In this document: positions 1 to 8,326 of the stretch, one piece after another | Layout of the letters: every line of letters begins with the position of its first letter | Position numbering within the stretch: position 1 is the first letter of the stretch | Assembly: GCA_047404195.1 (NCBI GenBank) | Contig: JBDOIU010000012.1 | Location: 1-64,000 of the forward strand | Direction: 5' to 3' | DNA from: JAJRRL01 sp047404195 | GTDB taxonomy: Bacteria; Pseudomonadota; Gammaproteobacteria; JAJRRL01 | Length of the DNA: 64,000 nucleotides | Made by a program: the position numbers and the translations under genes | The notes under the pieces: model-generated | What the model saw: the letters and a program-made list of their open reading frames with translations, nothing else | The model's database searches: none | Told to the model about the DNA's origin: nothing

Positions 1-444
1 TTCCAGTTGATGGATGTCATTCAACGAGAACGTGACCTTGCTAGTCACCATGATCGTACATTAAGAGTCAAATCTGCATTAGAAAAAATTTGTTTTAGAT
101 TTCAGCTCATGCAAGAGATTCCAAGAACACTACACGTTGCCGAGCATTATTTTTCCTCATTAAGAACCAAATCTGTATTGCAAATGTTGACTTCTCGTAG
201 AAATCGTAATAGATTCATGCGTTTTTGGGGGCAATATGGGCCTATTACTAGGATAGTTTTTTCATTTTGTAGCGGCTTGGTATCAGATTCTCGTAAGCTG
301 AAAGTGATTAGTTCTACATCTAATCATAAGTATGATTCAGACTCTATTGCATCTCTAAGTAAAGCTATATTTGACGTGCAGACAGAGGGTATGAAATCTT
401 CCGAGACACCCGAAACATCTACGGAGTCAGACGGTCTATGGTAG
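1..444 (+). pseudogene. 3' fragment of an ankyrin-gene paralog (partial at left edge)
   Basis: The frame is open at the left edge and ends at TAG 442-444. An internal TTG/ATG at 7-12 exists, but the frame runs upstream of it. Around 91-124 the DNA is nearly identical to 2060-2094 inside the ankyrin gene downstream; both encode CFRFQLMQE followed by a Pro-Arg. After that stretch the two diverge. The following fragment (467-667) matches the membrane tail of the same protein in another frame, so 1-667 looks like the decayed or rearranged 3' half of a second ankyrin-type gene. Function cannot be stated. It could still be a live gene whose start lies outside the window. Confidence 0.5.
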
Positions 445-466
445 TAATGACTATTGCTACTGATTT

Positions 467-667
467 ATGTGCGGCAATATTACATCGGGTATCATTGCCA
501 TTTTACCTGCTGTCATATTCTTGGTGGCTGGCATTGCGATAAGTATTGCAGCGCCACTGAGCATACGATCAAACGCTAAACGCGCTCATATGCAGCAACA
601 GGCGGCCTTGCTCAGTCATGCCAGTGCAGCAGACAACGAAAAAGGTCCACAACCTGAAGCAGCATAA
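467..667 (+). pseudogene. Detached membrane-tail fragment, paralogous to the ankyrin protein C-terminus
   Basis: The 66 codons encode one hydrophobic segment and then a basic tail with the motif RAHMQQQ. Residues 1-45 resemble the second membrane segment and tail of the ankyrin protein at 876-2735: both share a CGN start, the SIAAPL core and the AHMQQQ end. There is no convincing ribosome-binding site before the ATG. The segment lies 22 bp after the stop of the preceding fragment, in a different frame. The simplest reading is a frameshifted remnant of one gene covering 1-667. A small independent membrane protein is possible but less likely. Confidence 0.45.
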
Positions 668-781
668 CAACCCAATACACACTTCAGCGTATTTCAAAAT
701 GTGTTTTATGTGGCTTTAGTTGTTTGACAGTTGCACTTGTCCATTGAAGAAAAGGTACAGAATTTCATGGTGTTACAATGA

Positions 782-810
782 TTAAGTATGGTGGATATAT
801 AGGGTATAAT
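782..810 (+). promoter_or_regulatory. Possible sigma-70 promoter of the ankyrin gene
   Basis: A perfect TATAAT lies at 805-810, with TTAAGT at 782-787 as a weak -35 at 17 bp spacing. It sits 66 bp before the ankyrin start codon. The -35 match is poor, so this rests mainly on the -10. Confidence 0.3.
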
Positions 811-875
811 TAGTTGAAATAGACATAGACTTGAAGCTCTATATGTGAGCATTAATTATTGGAAGGGTTTGAAGT

Positions 876-2735
876 ATGAGAATGCTCAATACTAAATTGA
901 TAAAAGCTGCTAGGGGCGGCCGTATCCAGGCGGTGCAACAGCTGCTTGATCGTGGTGCAAATATTGAGGCTGTTAATCAACATGGAAGCACTGCTTTGAT
1001 CCGGGCTGCTACTAAGGGCCACAGCGAGACTGTGCAGCTACTGCTTGATCGTGGTGCAAATATTGAGACTGCTGATAGTTATGGAAGCACTGCTTTGATA
1101 CTGGCTGCTAATGAGGGCCATAGCGAGATTGTGCAACTGCTGCTTGCTCGTGGTGCAAATATTGAGGCTGCCAATCAATGGGGAGAGACTGCTTTGATTC
1201 TGGCTGCTTGGAATGGCCGCAGCGAGACTGTGCGACAGCTGCTTGATCGTGGTGCAAATATCGAGGCTGTGAATCGATATGGAAATAATGTCTTGATGCA
1301 CGCAGCTGTAAATGGTCACAGCGAGATTGTGCAACTGCTGCTGGATCGTTGTGCAGACATCGAAGCTGTCAGTCAATCGGGAAACACTGCTTTGATCTGG
1401 GCTGCTACTAAGGGCCACAGCGAGGTTGTGCAACTGCTGCTTGATCGTGGTGCAAATATTGAGGCTGCCAATCAATGGGGAAGCACTGCTTTGATACGCG
1501 CAGCTGTAAATGGTCACAGCGAGACTGTGCAGCTACTGCTTGATCGTGGTGCAGACATTGAGGCTGCCGATACAGATGGTAACACTGTTTTGATCATGGC
1601 TGCTGCTATGGGTCGCAGCGAGATTGTGCAACTGCTGCTTGATAGTCGTGCGAATATTGAGGCTGCCAATCATCAATGGGGAGAGACTGCTTTGATCCAG
1701 GCTGCTAGACTCGGCCAGAGCGAGACTGTGCAACTGCTGCTTGATCGTGGTGCAAATATTGAGGCTGTCAATCAATATGGAAGTACTGCTTTGATTCTGG
1801 CTGCAAAAAAAAGCCGCAGCAAGACTGTGCTGCTTTTAGCTCGGTATGGTGCCAGTGATGCTAACAGGGTCTTTTCATCTTTAAATCTGCACGATAGAAA
1901 TTCGCTCAGTGTGATAAATGATTTACGTGAAAAAAGTAATGACTACTGCAAAGGAATTGGCTGTGAACTCGCACGAACGAATTTTGCTCTGGCTATTGTA
2001 TACCTTCAGTTATCAACTGTGAAACACAGTCGGTGGGCAGCTCAGATGCAAGAGCAAGTATGTTTTAGATTTCAGCTCATGCAAGAAATGCCACGACAAA
2101 ATATGCAAGCATGTCTCACTGCAGTGAAAAATAACACGGCGTTGATGTTAGCATTTGTTTTTTCTGAAAATAACGAGGCTATCAAGCGAAATACACACTT
2201 GCGTGGCATTTTGAACGCTGCTAACATACGTATTTCTATTCTTCAATACTGTGGTAACCCACTGCCTGATCTTGATAAACAGAGTCAGATTGCACTGTGT
2301 CAGAAAGTGCCATCACTTTCCATTTTGAGTGGTGCTGTAACTGATGTGCAGAGAATGGCTAGAATGGCTAGAATGGCTAGAAGGTTACATAAAAAACAAA
2401 TTCTCGCAGCAGTGACACCAACTGTAGTAGCCTTTTTTATTGCTGCTTGTCTGTTAGCAGTAAGACCCTATTGTGGTAACATTGTTATCGTGCCTGCTGT
2501 GACATTATCGATTTTTGGTATTGCGACAAGTATTGCAGCGCCATTGATCATACGTGCAAAGGCTAACCGCGCTCACATGCAGCAACAGCTATCAAACAAT
2601 GTAGCTAAAGATGGCATGGAGCTACGAGCACCATTGCTCACAGGGGAAGAAGCCAAGTGGAATCGCATGCAGCAACAGCTGCCAAGCACTGTAGTTGAAA
2701 ATGACATAGAGCTACAATTATTTCAGCGCCACTGA
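876..2735 (+). CDS. Ankyrin-repeat protein with C-terminal membrane hairpin (effector-like)
   Basis: This 619-residue protein opens with ten consecutive ankyrin repeats of 33 residues (about residues 7-335), each built around TALI.AA..G and VQLLLDRGANIEA. One repeat has a single extra residue (about 236-269). A middle region without recognised domain follows, then an RMA triplet repeat near residue 495. Two hydrophobic segments come next (about 509-528 and 533-552), followed by a basic tail. The start is supported by GGAAGG at 861-866. Ankyrin proteins of intracellular bacteria often act as secreted host-binding factors; secretion here is inference. Repeat DNA is highly similar between units, suggesting recent expansion. 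The stop at 2733-2735 probably results from a frameshift, because the homologous tail continues in another frame to 2977. Confidence 0.85.
   Translation: MRMLNTKLIKAARGGRIQAVQQLLDRGANIEAVNQHGSTALIRAATKGHSETVQLLLDRGANIETADSYGSTALILAANEGHSEIVQLLLARGANIEAANQWGETALILAAWNGRSETVRQLLDRGANIEAVNRYGNNVLMHAAVNGHSEIVQLLLDRCADIEAVSQSGNTALIWAATKGHSEVVQLLLDRGANIEAANQWGSTALIRAAVNGHSETVQLLLDRGADIEAADTDGNTVLIMAAAMGRSEIVQLLLDSRANIEAANHQWGETALIQAARLGQSETVQLLLDRGANIEAVNQYGSTALILAAKKSRSKTVLLLARYGASDANRVFSSLNLHDRNSLSVINDLREKSNDYCKGIGCELARTNFALAIVYLQLSTVKHSRWAAQMQEQVCFRFQLMQEMPRQNMQACLTAVKNNTALMLAFVFSENNEAIKRNTHLRGILNAANIRISILQYCGNPLPDLDKQSQIALCQKVPSLSILSGAVTDVQRMARMARMARRLHKKQILAAVTPTVVAFFIAACLLAVRPYCGNIVIVPAVTLSIFGIATSIAAPLIIRAKANRAHMQQQLSNNVAKDGMELRAPLLTGEEAKWNRMQQQLPSTVVENDIELQLFQRH
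2352..2378 (+). repeat. Three tandem 9-bp repeats (AGAATGGCT)
   Basis: Three perfect copies of AGAATGGCT lie inside the ankyrin gene and encode RMA three times, just before the first membrane segment. The 9-bp unit keeps frame whatever the copy number, so the linker length can change without breaking the protein. Confidence 0.85.
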
Positions 2736-2977
2736 TCATACGAGCAAACGCTAAACGCGCTCACATGCAGCAACAGTCGTTCTTGCTCAGTCATGCCAGT
2801 GTAGTTCAAGGCAACAGAGCCCTAGCGGCTGCACAATCACGACCTCCACAGCAACAGTCTTTCTTGCCCAGCAACAGAGGTGAAGCTCCTCACAACATGG
2901 ATTTCGTGGCTACACTATCAGATTCTCTACGTGCTGCATTATCATCGCCTGCGTCCCCGGCACCAATGTCACCCTAA
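2711..2977 (+). pseudogene. Frameshifted C-terminal tail of the ankyrin protein
   Basis: From 2711 the frame one base off the ankyrin gene encodes a second copy of the membrane-exit sequence (APLIIRANA, then KRAHMQQQ). It continues about 70 residues to TAA at 2975-2977, ending in a Ser/Pro-rich tail. The same tail motif occurs at about 2540-2590 in the main frame and at 560-600 in the upstream fragment. The tail has therefore been duplicated and now lies out of frame with the gene before it. A separate start at ATG 2765 is formally possible but has no ribosome-binding site. Confidence 0.5.
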
Positions 2978-3040
2978 ATGTTTGTTATAAAATCTCTATT
3001 GCCCCTTGCTATTAGAATTGTGTTGCTTATAATTTAAGGT

Positions 3041-3751
3041 ATGAGTTACATGCCGCACCAAAAAAGCCCATTCAAATTAGCCTGCCGCTTAGCCTTTCCG
3101 GTAGTGTTATCCTATGGCTCTGTGGGCCTGGTGTTTGGTATTCTATTTAGTCATTTGCATGAACCTTGGTACGCCGCATTCCTGATGAGTTTATTTGCTT
3201 ATTCAGGTGCTGTGCAATTTGTGGTGATTGGTTTGATGGCACAAGGTGCTTCTCTGCCGCTGATGTTTTTTTCAACCATTTTCATTGCTGCACGAAATAT
3301 TTTTTATGGGTTAAGCCTACTTGAGCGCTATCAATTGCCACCCTGGCAGCGTTGGTTTTTGATATTCACCTTGGTTGATACAAGTTACGCTGTCACGGTT
3401 AATACAAAGCCTTATCATGACTCACAACATGATCGCATGTTTTGCTTAACACTCAATAGCCTGATGCTATTAGCTTGGGTTGTCGGTACATTGTTCGGCT
3501 CAGTGGTACCGCAAACACTCTTTAATTTTGCTAATTTAGAGTTTGTGTTGGTGGCGTTCTTTGCCATATTTGTATTCGAAAAGTTTATGCAGAATCGCTC
3601 TGCTAAGCCAATATTAATTGCATGCGTCACGTTTGCATTGTCATACGGGTTTTTACCGCAGTCATTGGTTTTGTTGGGGGCGATTCTGATGAGTACAGTG
3701 ATTTTTTTGTTGTTGCCATATTTGAACGGAGGCGATAATGAATTGGCATGA
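3041..3751 (+). CDS. azlC: AzlC/YgaZ-family branched-chain amino acid exporter, large subunit
   Basis: A 236-residue integral membrane protein with the hallmark of the AzlC/YgaZ family near the N-terminus: a GLVFG-type segment, then SLFAYSGAVQFV, then an AARN motif after the third hydrophobic stretch. The family works with the small AzlD/YgaH subunit to export branched-chain amino acids such as valine across the inner membrane. The azlD gene follows with a 14-bp overlap, so the two are translationally coupled. ATG 3050 is an alternative start, with AAGG at 3036-3039 well placed. TATAAT at 3028-3033 lies so close that a transcript from it would be nearly leaderless. Confidence 0.88.
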   Translation: MSYMPHQKSPFKLACRLAFPVVLSYGSVGLVFGILFSHLHEPWYAAFLMSLFAYSGAVQFVVIGLMAQGASLPLMFFSTIFIAARNIFYGLSLLERYQLPPWQRWFLIFTLVDTSYAVTVNTKPYHDSQHDRMFCLTLNSLMLLAWVVGTLFGSVVPQTLFNFANLEFVLVAFFAIFVFEKFMQNRSAKPILIACVTFALSYGFLPQSLVLLGAILMSTVIFLLLPYLNGGDNELA

Positions 3752-4061
3752 CCCGGTATGGGGCATTATACTCATGTTGTTCCTCATGACAGTGGTCACC
3801 CGTGGATGTCCATTCTTTATGGGCAGCATCATTCAGCAATCTAAAACACTCAAAGTGCTCGGTAAGCAGCTGCCAGTGTGTATTATCGCCTTACTGGCTA
3901 TGTATTACATGATGTCGTTAGCAGGCCCGCATGTGGCGCAGGGTGTGTTGCGGCAAGTATTGGCGATTGCTGTGACTTTACTTGTGCATTGGCGTTTTAG
4001 ACAGATGGTTATTAGTTTATTGCTGGGCACAGTGACGTATTTGATTTTAATCATGATTTAG
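3738..4061 (+). CDS. azlD: AzlD/YgaH-family branched-chain amino acid exporter, small subunit
   Basis: This 107-residue protein is almost entirely hydrophobic, with about four membrane segments. Its N-terminus carries the family pattern of an early TRGCPFF-like motif (usually TR..P). It overlaps azlC by 14 bp and has GGAGG at 3728-3732 before the ATG. AzlD-type proteins are required partners of AzlC in branched-chain amino acid export. Length and order match the usual pair. The substrate is inferred from the family only. Confidence 0.82.
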   Translation: MNWHDPVWGIILMLFLMTVVTRGCPFFMGSIIQQSKTLKVLGKQLPVCIIALLAMYYMMSLAGPHVAQGVLRQVLAIAVTLLVHWRFRQMVISLLLGTVTYLILIMI

Positions 4062-4182
4062 CCCATGTGATGTGATACCGCATGGTAAGCTATCATTATG
4101 AGGCCTCTGATCAGTTTTTAGCCTTGTATATGTGCGTGTTTTGCACCATAATATTGAATCAATAGTAACCATATGGGGAAAC

Positions 4183-5031
4183 ATGAAGAACCGCTACTCA
4201 GGGCGCATTGTTGGCTTTTGTGTTGGTATATTATTTGCCTCACTGCCGCTGGCTGCAGTGGGTGTGTTTCTGGGTTATTTATATGATCTTGGTTGGTTGC
4301 AAATCATTTTCAGGCGATTATTTTTACTACGGTTGCAATATAGCCGCAAGCACAAGGCTGCTTTTTTCACACCTTGCTTTCGTTTGTTGGGGTATGTGGC
4401 CAAAGCTGACGGCCGGATATCAGAGGCTGAGATCGCCACTGTTGAACAAATATTGTCGCGCTTGGGTATACGTCCAGCGCTGCGTAAGCAGGCTAAGGTG
4501 CTATTCAATGAAGGCAAGCAAAGCACTTTCCATTTAGAGGCGACATTGCAAACACTGGTGGCGCAGTATCGCAGTCATCCTGTGGTGTTACGTATGGTGT
4601 ATGATTTATGCAATCAAGTGGCAAAAGCAGATGGACAAAATATGGCAGCGGGGCACCGCGCGGTTTTGAGTATTATTCGGCGACATTTCGGTATTCGTTA
4701 CTTTGACTTTGATGATTTGCGTGAGCAGTTTCGTCGCGTTGCGGGTGCCTATTCTTCGCAGTATCGGCAGCACTCGCAAGGGCAGGCTGGTGCAGGTAAT
4801 CGTGCTTCAATGGGCTTAACATCTGCCTACAAAACGCTGGACTTACCTTATGGTGCAGACGCAGCGACGGTTAAAAAGCAATATCGCAAATTGATGAGTC
4901 GCTATCACCCAGATCGGCTCATAGCGCAAAAGAAGTCTGAAGCAGAAATAGCAGCAGCAACCGAAAAAACACAGCGCATCAAGGCAGCCTACGAAGCCAT
5001 TCAAGCGGCGCGTAAGCCATCACATTCTTAG
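4183..5031 (+). CDS. djlA: DjlA-like membrane co-chaperone (TerB-like plus J domain)
   Basis: The 282-residue protein starts with one membrane segment (about residues 10-30). It continues with a TerB-like region containing KADGRISEAEI and VAKADGQ, and ends with a J domain (about 215-280) that holds the HPD tripeptide in SRYHPDRL. This is the DjlA architecture: an inner-membrane anchored DnaJ-type partner that stimulates DnaK. The frame is open upstream to a GTG at 4132, but ATG 4183 puts the membrane anchor at the usual distance, preceded by GGGGA. In Legionella, DjlA is linked to stress tolerance and intracellular survival. rpe follows after 13 bp. Confidence 0.88.
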   Translation: MKNRYSGRIVGFCVGILFASLPLAAVGVFLGYLYDLGWLQIIFRRLFLLRLQYSRKHKAAFFTPCFRLLGYVAKADGRISEAEIATVEQILSRLGIRPALRKQAKVLFNEGKQSTFHLEATLQTLVAQYRSHPVVLRMVYDLCNQVAKADGQNMAAGHRAVLSIIRRHFGIRYFDFDDLREQFRRVAGAYSSQYRQHSQGQAGAGNRASMGLTSAYKTLDLPYGADAATVKKQYRKLMSRYHPDRLIAQKKSEAEIAAATEKTQRIKAAYEAIQAARKPSHS

Positions 5032-5044
5032 CATTGGAGGCATT

Positions 5045-5698
5045 ATGGAGATTCTTGCATCGATCATGGCAGCAGATTGTATGCGTCTTGGCGAAGAGAC
5101 ATCTGCAGTGCTGTCTGCTGGCGCGAATGCCATTCACTTTGATGTGATGGATCATCATTTTGTACCCAATTTCACGATGGGTGCACTGTTTTGTCAGCCC
5201 ATGGTTGAGTCATATGCAGCCTCAGTCGATGTACACTTGATGGTGACCAACCCAGATGCGCATATTCGTGCGTTCACAACTGCCGGTGCAGCTGCAGTTT
5301 CTTTTCACCCTGGGACCAGTTCTGATACGCTGAGTAGTTTGCAGTTGATTCGCTCTGGTGGCGCAGCAGCGGGTTTGGTATTCAATCCAGATGAGCCATT
5401 TGATATGCAGCCTACATGGGTGTCTTATTGTGATAAGGTTGTCTTGATGTCGGTATTTCCAGGTTTTTGTGGGCAAACTTTTATGCCTGTGGTCTGCGAT
5501 AAGGTCCGTCAAGCGCGTCGTTGGGCTGAGCAGTTTCATCCATCCTTGGTCATTGCAGTGGATGGTGGCATCAATGAGGATAACATTGCCATGCTGGCTG
5601 CAGCTGGCGCGGATCAAGTTGTTGTGGGTTCTAATTTATTTGCAAAAGAAGACTATGCGGCACAGATCACCTTATTGCGCGAGCGTGCTTTAGGCTGA
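5045..5698 (+). CDS. rpe: Ribulose-phosphate 3-epimerase
   Basis: The enzyme interconverts ribulose 5-phosphate and xylulose 5-phosphate in the pentose phosphate pathway. The 217 residues show the TIM-barrel markers in order: SIMAAD at the N-terminus, HFDVMD.HFVPN with the metal-binding His and Asp, HLMV, a SVFPGFCGQ phosphate-site loop (usually S.NPGFGGQ), and VDGGI with the catalytic Asp. Some positions deviate from the usual consensus, such as MAAD for LSAD and VFPGFC for VNPGFG. GGAGG at 5036-5040 supports the start. The last 9 bp overlap the convergent erpA gene. Confidence 0.93.
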   Translation: MEILASIMAADCMRLGEETSAVLSAGANAIHFDVMDHHFVPNFTMGALFCQPMVESYAASVDVHLMVTNPDAHIRAFTTAGAAAVSFHPGTSSDTLSSLQLIRSGGAAAGLVFNPDEPFDMQPTWVSYCDKVVLMSVFPGFCGQTFMPVVCDKVRQARRWAEQFHPSLVIAVDGGINEDNIAMLAAAGADQVVVGSNLFAKEDYAAQITLLRERALG

Positions 5699-6136
5699 AA
5701 AGGATGAGCCACAGCCGCAAGTGGTTTTAGCATTGGGGTTGCGAATCACAAACTGGGCCCCGTTGATATCTTCTTTGTAGTCGATGGTTGCGCCCATTAA
5801 ATACTGCAAGCTCATGGGGTCAATGACCAATGTTACCGTGGCTGTATCAGTTTGTTGAAATGGATTGTCAGCTGTAATTTGCTTTTGGAAAACGCTGTCA
5901 TCCCCATGGCCTTGTGGTTCATCATTGGGATCCTCAAACATGAAGTTGTACTCGAAGCCAGAGCAACCGCCGCCAGAAATGAAAGCACGCAAGCGCAGGT
6001 CGGCATTTTCTTCCTCCACAATCAGCGACCAGACCTTATGTGCTGCGCTGTCTGTTAAGATGACTGTTTGCTCGGAGGCAGTGTCGGTTTCATTCGTGGT
6101 TGTCGGTTTTGGCTCAGTGCTCTGGGTTGTATTCAT
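5690..6136 (-). CDS. erpA: Iron-sulfur cluster insertion protein ErpA
   Basis: An A-type carrier that delivers iron-sulfur clusters to target enzymes. The 148 residues include GGGCSGF with the first cysteine ligand, the DPMSLQYL.G segment typical of ErpA, and the C-terminal CGCGSSF with the other two ligands. Two features are longer than in E. coli ErpA: a Thr/Glu-rich N-terminal extension of about 24 residues, and an Asp/Gln-rich insert of roughly 18 residues after FMFEDP. It overlaps the 3' end of rpe by 9 bp on the opposite strand. Confidence 0.92.
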   Translation of the reverse strand: MNTTQSTEPKPTTTNETDTASEQTVILTDSAAHKVWSLIVEEENADLRLRAFISGGGCSGFEYNFMFEDPNDEPQGHGDDSVFQKQITADNPFQQTDTATVTLVIDPMSLQYLMGATIDYKEDINGAQFVIRNPNAKTTCGCGSSFSA

Positions 6137-6260
6137 TTTGGCCTATGCGGTAAAGGGTGGCTTGTATTAATAGTTTACACTATGCGGCTGTCTGGTCAAG
6201 AATTTTATCCACCACGCTTTTTTTGTTAAACTGAGCTTGGTGTTTTGCTTGGGGGTCACC

Positions 6261-6683
6261 ATGCTTTGGTTAAAAGCTTTTCATGTCATTTCTATGGTTG
6301 CGTGGTTTGCCGGTCTTTTTTACCTGCCACGTTTGTTTGTTTATCATGCTGATGCACAAGATAAGATCAGTCATGAGCGCTTCATCATCATGGAGCGGCG
6401 CTTGTTCTGGGGTATCATGACCCCGGCTATGCTGTTGACATTAGGCACAGGCTTTACATTATTATACAGCCATATTGCGCTTTATGAGCATGAGTGGTGG
6501 ATGCATATTAAGCTTATTTGTGTCTTTTGTTTGTTCGTTTTTCAGCTGTATTGCGGGAAATGTGCCATGGACTTTGCATGTGGCCGTAACCAGCACACCA
6601 GTACTTTTTACCGCTTTATCAATGAGGTACCAACGATCTTTCTGATTGTGATCGTCATTTGTGTCGAAGTGCGGCCTTTTTAG
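6261..6683 (+). CDS. hemJ: Protoporphyrinogen IX oxidase HemJ
   Basis: A four-helix inner-membrane protein of about 140 residues that oxidises protoporphyrinogen to protoporphyrin in heme synthesis. The N-terminal KAFHVISMVAWFAGLFYLPR is the family signature with the conserved His, and RLFVYHA follows directly. ATG 6261 is chosen over an upstream TTG because GGGGGT at 6251-6256 is well placed and the family starts here. hemL lies 260 bp downstream, so two heme genes share this neighbourhood. The 3' end overlaps the rubredoxin gene by 4 bp. Confidence 0.9.
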   Translation: MLWLKAFHVISMVAWFAGLFYLPRLFVYHADAQDKISHERFIIMERRLFWGIMTPAMLLTLGTGFTLLYSHIALYEHEWWMHIKLICVFCLFVFQLYCGKCAMDFACGRNQHTSTFYRFINEVPTIFLIVIVICVEVRPF

Positions 6684-6850
6684 ATTTCGACCATTTCAAA
6701 ATCTTCTTTACCAGCACTGCAGTCAGGGCACAGCCAGTCATCAGGAACATCTTCCCAGCGTGTTCCAGGCTCAATACCATCTTCTGGCCAACCCGCTTCT
6801 TCGTCGTAGATGTAGCCGCAAAGTAGGCAGAAATACTGTTTGTATTGCAT
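6680..6850 (-). CDS. rubA: Rubredoxin
   Basis: This 56-residue protein carries both rubredoxin knuckles: CLLCGYIYDEE with C..C near residue 8, and LCPDCSAGKEDFE near residue 38. The four cysteines bind a single iron for one-electron transfer. The usual spacing between the pairs and the WEDVPDDWLCP segment are intact. AGGAG lies just upstream of the ATG on this strand. It is divergent from hemL and overlaps the end of hemJ by 4 bp. Its electron partner is not evident in the window. Confidence 0.93.
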   Translation of the reverse strand: MQYKQYFCLLCGYIYDEEAGWPEDGIEPGTRWEDVPDDWLCPDCSAGKEDFEMVEI

Positions 6851-6940
6851 GTTATGGTCTCCTGTTGTACAGTATGTGCATATTTTAGTGCATCGTATGC
6901 GCTGTTAAATACATGCGGAATATATCAAATCGGAGGCGTT

Positions 6941-8218
6941 ATGCAAGCGAGTTCAACATTTGAGCGTGCCAAAAAAAGTATCCCTGGTGGGGTTAATTCA
7001 CCTGTGCGTGCATTTTCTGCCGTGGGTGGTGAACCAATTTTCATGCGCTCGGCAGAGGGTGCTTATTTGACGTCGCAACAGGGGCGCCGTTATTTGGATT
7101 TAATAGGCTCCTGGGGGCCGATGGTATTGGGCCACGCGCACCCGGATGTCATTGCCGCTGTGCAGCAATCAGCCAGCCAGGGTTTGTGTTTTGGTACCCC
7201 CAGCGTGGCTGAGATTGAGTTGGCTGAATTGGTTGTCGACATGGTACCGAGCATTGAGCAGGTGCGCATGGTTAATTCAGGTACTGAGGCTTGTATGACT
7301 GCTGTGCGCCTAGCGCGTGGTGTGACGGGTCGTGATAAAATAGTGAAATTTGCGGGTTGTTACCATGGCCATGTAGACCATTTACTGGTATCTGCTGGTT
7401 CGGGTGCTTTGACAAACGGTGTTCCCAGTTCACCAGGCGTAACAGCCAAAAATGCCAGTGATACTTTAACGGCAGAGTATAATAATATCGCATCTGTTGA
7501 GGCGATCTTTGCGCAGCACGCACAGGATATTGCTGCGATTATTGTTGAGCCGGTGGCGGGTAATATGGGGGTCGTGACGCCAGCGGAGGGTTTTCTTGAA
7601 TCATTGCGGGCGGTGTGTTCGGCGCATGGCGCTTTGTTGATTTTTGATGAAGTCATGACAGGTTTTCGTGTATCGGCCGGTGGTGTGCAAGCGCATTATG
7701 GTGTGATGCCAGATATCACAACACTTGGTAAGATCATTGGTGGTGGCATGCCTGTGGGGGCGGTTGGTGCCTCGCGTGAAATCATGCAGCACTTATCTCC
7801 AGCAGGCCCAGTTTATCAGGCAGGGACTTTATCGGGTCATCCAGTGGCCATGGCAGCTGGTTTGGCAACATTGCGTGCGATTGCAGCGCAGCCTGACTTC
7901 TATGTACGATTGGCAGCAATCACCCAGTCTTATGTTGATGGTTTACGTCAGGTGAGTGCAGAATGTAATGTGCCCATGGTTGTGAATGCCGTATGCGGTA
8001 TGGTGTCCTTTTTTATGACTGATCAGGTGCAAGTTGTTGGTTATCAAGATGTGATGAAAGTTGATACACAGCGTTATGCCAAATTGTTTCATGCGATGTT
8101 GAGCCGAGGCATATATTTACCGCCATCAGCTTATGAGGCGCAGTTTGTGTCCATTGCTCATACGCCACAGTGTCTGCAGATGTGTCTAGATGCGATGAGA
8201 GAGTCGCTTCAAGATTAG
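6941..8218 (+). CDS. hemL: Glutamate-1-semialdehyde 2,1-aminomutase
   Basis: A PLP enzyme that converts glutamate 1-semialdehyde to 5-aminolevulinate, the heme precursor, in the C5 pathway. At 425 residues it has the family's normal length. Signatures include IPGGVNSPVRAF at the N-terminus, NSGTEA for cofactor binding, and the PLP lysine in TTLGKIIGGGMPVGA. The start is ATG 6941 with CGGAGG at 6931-6936; the frame extends upstream to an unlikely ATG at 6845 inside the rubredoxin region. Using the C5 route fits the gammaproteobacterial placement. Confidence 0.96.
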   Translation: MQASSTFERAKKSIPGGVNSPVRAFSAVGGEPIFMRSAEGAYLTSQQGRRYLDLIGSWGPMVLGHAHPDVIAAVQQSASQGLCFGTPSVAEIELAELVVDMVPSIEQVRMVNSGTEACMTAVRLARGVTGRDKIVKFAGCYHGHVDHLLVSAGSGALTNGVPSSPGVTAKNASDTLTAEYNNIASVEAIFAQHAQDIAAIIVEPVAGNMGVVTPAEGFLESLRAVCSAHGALLIFDEVMTGFRVSAGGVQAHYGVMPDITTLGKIIGGGMPVGAVGASREIMQHLSPAGPVYQAGTLSGHPVAMAAGLATLRAIAAQPDFYVRLAAITQSYVDGLRQVSAECNVPMVVNAVCGMVSFFMTDQVQVVGYQDVMKVDTQRYAKLFHAMLSRGIYLPPSAYEAQFVSIAHTPQCLQMCLDAMRESLQD

Positions 8219-8326
8219 TCAAACCTGAAGAAAAGATTATTTAATTGATGTGGTCCTTATTTTAAGAAAACTTTAATTTACAGGTGTCACACTGCATGTT
8301 CCTTTCGTTTGTTGCATGGAGGCTGA

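Noticed and set aside
1038..1775. Long minus-strand frames opposite the ankyrin repeats
   Set aside because: They mirror the 99-bp ankyrin unit, have no ribosome-binding sites, and their composition simply follows the repeat on the other strand.
3006..3041. Leaderless promoter for azlC
   Set aside because: The -10 is perfect but the -35 weak, and the start codon may be 3050, so leaderless translation is not supported enough to claim.
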